Shown here: positions 59,271 to 64,000 of the stretch, in pieces
Layout of the letters: every line of letters begins with the position of its first letter
Numbering within the stretch: position 1 is the stretch's first letter
Assembly (NCBI RefSeq): GCF_901000735.1
Contig: NC_081550.1
Location: forward strand, 15,170,393 to 15,234,392
Length of the DNA: 64,000 nt
Direction of reading: 5' to 3'
Source: Corylus avellana
Lineage: Eukaryota; Streptophyta; Magnoliopsida; Fagales; Betulaceae
Position numbers and translations under genes: made by a program
The notes under the pieces: generated by a model
What the model saw: only the letters and a program-made list of their open reading frames with translations
Databases searched by the model: none
Told to the model about the DNA's origin: nothing

Positions 59271-60324
59271 GTTCAGTTCTGTGGTTGCTCAACAAGGCTT
59301 TGTTTCTAGTTCTTATGACTCAGCTCTCTTTCTTCGGACTACTGATAATGGTAGTATCCTTATCCTTCTTTATGTAGATGATATGATTATTACTGGTGAT
59401 GACATTTCAGGCATTCGTGCTCTTCAATCCTTCCTTAGCCAAAATTTTGAAATGAAGGACTTGGGAACACTCAGCTACTTCCTTGGTCTTGAGGTTACCT
59501 CGAGTAATGATGGTTATTATCTCTCTCAAGCCAAATATGCATCTGATCTACTTTCCCGAGCAGGTCTGACAGACAGTAAAACAGCGAGCAGCCTCCTTGA
59601 GACCAATGTCAAACTTCTAGCCACGGATGGTGAGCCTTTATCCGATGTTACTCTCTACAGGCAGCTAGTAGGTAGTCTTATTTATCTTACTGTTACACGA
59701 ACTGATATTGCCTATGCTGTTCATTTGGTGAGTCAATTTATGAGTGCACCTCGATCTACTCATTATGCTGCTGTTCTTCGCATTTTGCGCTATGTCAAGG
59801 GCACTATGTTTCATGGTATTCATTTTTCTTCTCATTCATCTCTCGAGCTCCGAGCCTACTCTGATGCTGATTGGGCTGGTGATCCTACTGATCGTCGCTC
59901 TACCACTGGATATTGTTTCCTACTTGGAACTTCTCTAATTTCGGGGCGCAGTAAGAAACAATCTGTTGTTGCTCGATCTAGTACTGAAGCTGAGTATCGT
60001 GCTCTTGCTGACACTACATCTGAACTTCTCTGGTTACGATGGCTTTTGTCCGACATGGGTGTTTCTCAGTCCACTAGTTCCCCTATTTATTGTGACAATC
60101 GGAGTGCTATACAAATTGCTCATAATGATGTTTTCCATGAGCGCACAAAAAATATCGAGATTGATTGTCATTTCATCCGCCATCATCTTCAGCAAGGTAT
60201 TTTGCACCTTCATTCCGTCACCTCTGCAGATCAATTGGCTGACATCTTTACCAAATCTCATCCACCTGGACGACTCACTGATCTTATCTCCAAACTCAAG
60301 TTGGCTTCGCCCCCTAGAGTTTGA
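59271..60324 (+). pseudogene. Copia polyprotein, reverse transcriptase C-terminal part and RNase H
   Basis: Open from the gap to the stop at 60,322-60,324. It begins within reverse transcriptase (SSYDSALFLRTTDNGSILIL), contains the catalytic LYVDDMIITG, then FEMKDLGTLSYFLGLEV. RNase H follows, with SDADWAGDPTDRRSTTGYC, RSSTEAEYRALADTTSELLW and the CDNRSAIQIAHNDVFHERTK region, and ends in ADIFTKSHPP. This part has no stop or frameshift. It is not in the same phase as the upstream part, as expected if the gap length is arbitrary. Confidence 0.9.
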
Positions 60325-60331
60325 AGGGGGA

Positions 60332-60604
60332 TGTTAGAATATTGTGAATCTTTGCTTGGTCCCTACTCTTGCCTTGGTTGCCAAGTTACTTGGTCCCTAC
60401 TCTTGGCTTGGTTGCCAAGTTAATTTCCTTATAGAGATTGTTTTCTTGCAAGTTAATTTATTCTGTAATTATTGTAATTATTGTATTTCCTTTCTTTTAA
60501 GGCCTCATTCAACTATAAATAGGCCATTCCATTGTACAATTGAAAAAGACATCAGAAATACAAATTTCTTCTCCACAATTATCTTTCTGTTATCTTTTTC
60601 TACA
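60332..60604 (+). repeat. Copia 3' LTR
   Basis: TGTTAGAATATTGTGAATC...CTTTTTCTACA, 273 bp, followed by the target duplication ATGGA. Array sequence resumes at 60,605 exactly where it left off at 56,219. Confidence 0.93.
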
Positions 60605-61905
60605 ATGGAGTCCTTTGAAATTCTACCAACCTTTAGAGGGTTACGAGGCAAACGTAATTGGCTTTTGTTTGACTCATTTTGAATTCGTATGACTTAGTTT
60701 TCATTCAGTTAAAGATTTAATGTCAAAAGTCAGCATTGTTGGGAATAAGTTTACAAACCAATACCCAAATACATGGACACTCACAAAAATAGAAAGAACA
60801 AAAGACAAGATGAAAATAATACTTTAATATTGAAGAGAAATACCAAGCTTCCACTTGCTTCTTGCTTAATTGCTTAAAGTACATAATATGCTTAGATAAG
60901 GATTTCTTGCCTGTGAACACAAGTATCACTTAACATACAAAAGTAAATAAAAGTTGCTTTAACAATTATAACACTCAAGAGCTAATTAAAACTAAAAGTC
61001 ACATATTCTACTAATGTTGCTGCCTAACAAATATTCTTTTGACTTCTACGGCATGCATAATTTACTAAGTTAATTAAAGTGAAAGAAAGCTGGGCTGAAA
61101 TGCTAGAATTAATTAGAAGGAAACGTGTACAACCTTCTTGCATGTTTTCTTTGACTTTTTATTTTTATTTGCACTTTCAACACGCCCCCTCAAATCAAAA
61201 TTCTTTCATGTCAAGCAGAGATAGATAGACTCTTTTTACGTATAAGAATATTTGCTTTTCTGGGTTAATTGATCTTATTTTACTAAGGGCTTATTATATT
61301 GGGGCCTTATTAAATTGTGGTATTTTTTATATTACTTTCTTAGCAGGATTAGTGGCCATAAGTTTTTATGCAAAAAAGAAAAAAATTAGTCCTAATTTTT
61401 TTTTTTAAAAAAAGGGCCTTAAATTAAAAAAAAAAATAGGCCAATTTTTTTTTTTTTTTTTGAGCTCTATTAATCCGAGAGCCTTAAGCAAGCGCCTCAC
61501 TTGCCTAGTGGTCTAGTTGGCCCTACCTGAAGTGGCAATTTTTTATTATTACATTATTTCTCAATTTAGGGAAAAACATACTTTTATCAACGCTAAATTA
61601 AGAAATAAAGTGATAGTAAAAAAGTGCCGATTTGGTAGTTGAATAGTAACTCCTGACAAAATCTGAATTTTTTTTTTAAAATGAAATCCTTTGAAGTTAT
61701 ACCATCCTTTAGAGGGTTATGAGGCAAACATAATGGGCTTTTGTTTGACTCATTTTGAATTCGTATGACGTAGTTTTCATTCGGTCAAAGATTTAAGGTC
61801 AAAAGTCAACATTGTTGGGAATAAGTTTACAAACTAATACCTAAATACACAGACACTCACAAAAATAGAAAGAACAAAAGACAAGATGAAAATAATATTA
61901 ATATT

Positions 61906-64000
61906 TGTAAAGGATAAATACTCTCATAAGATAATTTCCAGTTTTATCCCAACAGACTCAAGATAACAAGTTGTATTTTAGATTAGGATAAATTACATAT
62001 TTGAAACTCTATAGATAGATTACATTATCTCTTATCTGAAAGGGAGTTTATATATTGGAATTGTAATGCTTCAGATTATAAATATCATCAGCCTATGCTA
62101 GATTAAAGCAAGGTGGAAAATATTCAAATTCTCTGACTGTACATGGTATCAGAGCAACCAAAAGACTAACGTCAATTTTTCTCTCATTTTGCAATTTTTT
62201 ATCCTACGTATTTTTTTTTTCTCCTCACGTCAATACCTACTGCCTTTTATCAATGGCAGCCGTACATTTTGCCTCCCGAAACCCACCTCACTGTGGAGGT
62301 CGTGGCAACCGTGGAGGCTACTTCAACAACTTCGGCCGTGGCTCTTCCCTCCACCGTGGATGCTACCGTGACTCCTACAACCGCGGATCCTCATCCACAC
62401 GTCCTCTTTCCCAGATTTGTAATTGTCTGGGTCATGTTGCAATTGATTGCTACCAACGCAAGCCAACTTATCCGTTCCATCAGGCGGCCTAGACCAAAAT
62501 TGGTACCCTGATTCCGGTGCCACCCATCACCTCACATCCGATTTCAATAATCTCAACCACCGATCCATCAACTACACCGGATCTGACCTAGTCCATATGG
62601 GTAATGGTACGGGTTTAACCATTCAAAACACGGGTGACACCCTTCTATCCTCTCCTAATGCATCTTTTCTGTTGCAAAATGTTTTACATGTTCCATCCAT
62701 CACAAAAAATTTACTATTTGTTCATAAATTCACTCTTGAAACCATTACTTTCATTGAGTTTGACCCTTGGTATTTTTTTGTAAAGGAACAGGGGTCGGGG
62801 AAAATTCTTCTTCAAGGCCTAAATGATCGTGAGCTATATAAGCTCCCAATCAAGGTCTCTACTAGTCGTCCACCTCCATATGTCTCTTCGTCTGCAATCC
62901 AGTCTCATTTATCCTCTATGTCGCCCAAAACTGCATCTGCTCATGTTGGGGAATGGACATCTCCTCAAAATTGGCACACACGGCTTGGGCATCCAGCTTT
63001 CCGCATTTGTTTAAATGTTTTGTCTAGATTTAATTTACCAGTTTCTTCAAATAATCAGCCTTTGACATGCTCTACTTATCACATGTCAAAAAGCAAACAA
63101 CTTCCTTCTTCTTTGTCCTCAACACGTGTTAATCATCCTCTTGAATTGATATACACTGATGTTTAAGGACCAGCTCCTATGTTTTCCACAAATGGCAATA
63201 AATTTTATGTTTCATTTTTAGATGCCTATAGTCGTTATACGTGGTTATTTCCAATATCTCACAAAAATGACATTTGCTCTATTTTTCTGAAATTCCAAAA
63301 ATATGTTGAACGGTATTTTAACTCAAAAATAAAAACCATTCAATCTGATTGGGGAGGCGAATATCGTCCCCTCAATAAAATTCTCACAAATTTGGGTATT
63401 TCTCATCGTCTCTCTTGTCCACACACACACCAACAAAATGGTGTTGTGGAGCGCAAACAACGTCACATAGTCGAAAATGGATTAGCTCTACTCTCTCATG
63501 CTCATGTTCCATTTGAATATTGGGAACAAGCTTTTCAAACGGCATGTTATCTCATAAATTGCATACCCACACCTCTTTTGAAAAATTCATCTCCTTATGA
63601 AATTTTATTCAAAGATTCTCCGGATTACACACTTTTATGTATTTTTGGGTTTGCTTGTTGGCCAAATCTTTGTCCATATAATTCTCATAAATTGCAACCT
63701 CTATCTGTGTATTTTTTTGGGTTATAGTATACGTCATAAGGGTTATCAGTGTCTTAATCTCAAAAATGGTCGTCTTTACATATCCAGAGACGTTTTCAAA
63801 GAAAACATATTTCCCCTCCAAACTCCTTTATTCATTGAAACACAAAATCCTCCAAATAATACCCATCTCTACCCAATAAATCCTATTATTATCCAACAAC
63901 CTCTATCTCATACGTCTGACACCTACCCTCATGCAATACCCCTCCAATCTAGAATCCCACCCACACACGGCAATACCCCTGTAGTTAGAGTCACACCCGT
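61906..64000 (+). mobile_element. Second Copia element, defective, running off the window
   Basis: LTR 61,906-62,143 (TGTAAAGGATAAATAC...TCTGACTGTACA, 238 bp) and primer site TGGTATCAGAGC at 62,144. The polyprotein is broken. The 5 bp before the LTR is ATATT; the partner duplication and 3' LTR are outside the window. It truncates the last array unit. Confidence 0.88.
62253..64000 (+). pseudogene. Copia gag-pol, internally deleted and frameshifted
   Basis: Only the C-terminal end of gag remains after the ATG at 62,253 (Gly/Arg-rich CGGRGNRGGYFNNFGRG). The zinc knuckle reads SQICNCLGHVAIDC, with Ser in place of the first Cys. A frameshift near 62,490 leads to the protease (WYPDSGATHHLT). Pre-integrase (WHTRLGHPAFRICLN) and integrase follow. 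A TAA at 63,164-63,166 replaces the Trp codon of the IYTD(V/I)WGP motif. The integrase core continues (SFLDAYSRYTWLFP, QSDWGGEYR, NGVVERKQRHI). Another shift near 63,715 precedes RHKGYQCLNLKNGRLYISRD. About 200 residues of gag are missing. It cannot make a working polyprotein. Confidence 0.88.

Larger units (their letters stand above)
56220..60604 (+). mobile_element. Copia LTR retrotransposon with assembly gap
   Basis: LTRs 56,220-56,501 and 60,332-60,604, a tRNA-Met primer site TGGTATCAGAGCC at 56,502, a purine tract GAAGGGGGA ending at 60,331, and an exact target duplication ATGGA (56,215-56,219 and 60,605-60,609). It is inserted in a unit of the tandem array. The polyprotein is broken by a gag frameshift and by 100 N at 59,171-59,270. 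The close similarity of the LTRs points to a fairly recent insertion. Confidence 0.95.
45118..61905. repeat. Tandem array of about ten 1.0-1.08-kb units, with insertions
   Basis: Hairpin starts mark the units: 45,322; 46,358; 47,441; 48,438; (51,915, left arm deleted); 52,923; 53,916; 54,991; 56,064; 61,529. A partial unit leads in from 45,118. After subtracting the insertions at 48,463-51,038 and 56,220-60,604 the spacing is 0.9-1.08 kb throughout. Each full unit has: a hairpin of about 37-bp arms (GGCAATTTTTGACTATCAC...); the phrase CCTTTAGAGGGTTACGAGGC; a 430-450-bp LTR-like segment (plus strand TGTTGGGAATAAG...CTTCCAACA) carrying the palindrome ATCCTTATATAAGGAT; GGCCTTA/AAAAA-rich spacers; and CCTCACTTGCCTAGTGGTCT. 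Homopolymer runs vary between units. There is no coding capacity beyond short antisense frames across the hairpins. The last unit is cut at 61,905 by a Copia LTR. Confidence 0.92.

Noticed and set aside
45118..61905. CRISPR-like or bacterial repeat array
   Set aside because: Units are about 1 kb and the context is a plant nuclear genome.

Overview
The window is nuclear DNA of a flowering plant, most likely a (woody) eudicot; I cannot name the species. The evidence is AT-rich sequence with plant-type introns, two group-A fasciclin-like arabinogalactan protein (FLA) genes, and layered plant transposons (CACTA, Copia, Gypsy, hAT and Mutator-type MITEs, an endogenous pararetrovirus). A run of 100 N at 59,171-59,270 marks an assembly gap. 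Only the two FLA genes look like intact host genes. Almost everything else is transposable-element sequence at different stages of decay, often nested.

Region by region. 1-10,248: the 5' part of a CACTA (En/Spm) element read on the minus strand. It has an open TNP2-type transposase running off the left edge, a spliced leader, a captured intron-containing piece of a Raf-like MAP3K gene, and long blocks of palindromic GACGTG subterminal repeats. A second, shorter copy of the same terminus lies at 8,105-10,248. 10,249-14,663: unassigned sequence, then a 3'-truncated Copia element (minus strand) whose LTR carries a foldback MITE. 14,664-19,700: a decayed CACTA-like stretch with exon-like pieces, plus small MITEs. 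19,720-26,100: the two FLA genes in tandem, 4.4 kb apart, with conserved proximal promoters and 3' UTRs. The gap between them holds two MITEs and a miniature CACTA element.

26,613-38,740: a second CACTA relic on the plus strand (C-terminal TNP2 part, then a Transposase_24-like gene). Its second gene is split by a 6.3-kb non-autonomous Gypsy-type LTR element at 30,101-36,447. 38,755-42,765: a rearranged endogenous pararetrovirus remnant (minus strand) interrupted by a solo LTR of the same Gypsy family. 42,766-45,115: an inverted array unit, an hAT relic and a Copia relic.

45,118-61,905: a tandem array of about ten units of roughly 1.0-1.08 kb. Each full unit carries a 430-450-bp LTR-like segment and a long hairpin. 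The array is interrupted by a MITE that itself contains a 2.27-kb solo LTR, and by a Copia element with ATGGA target duplications. It is cut off on the right by a second, defective Copia element (61,906 to the window end).

The genes do not form a pathway. The FLA pair is a local duplication with a plausible role in secondary cell walls, surrounded by transposons. No clearly new biological system is visible. The best leads are the kinase fragment captured by the CACTA element, the LTR-containing tandem array, the pararetrovirus with inverted promoter copies, and the peptide repeats in the non-autonomous LTR element.
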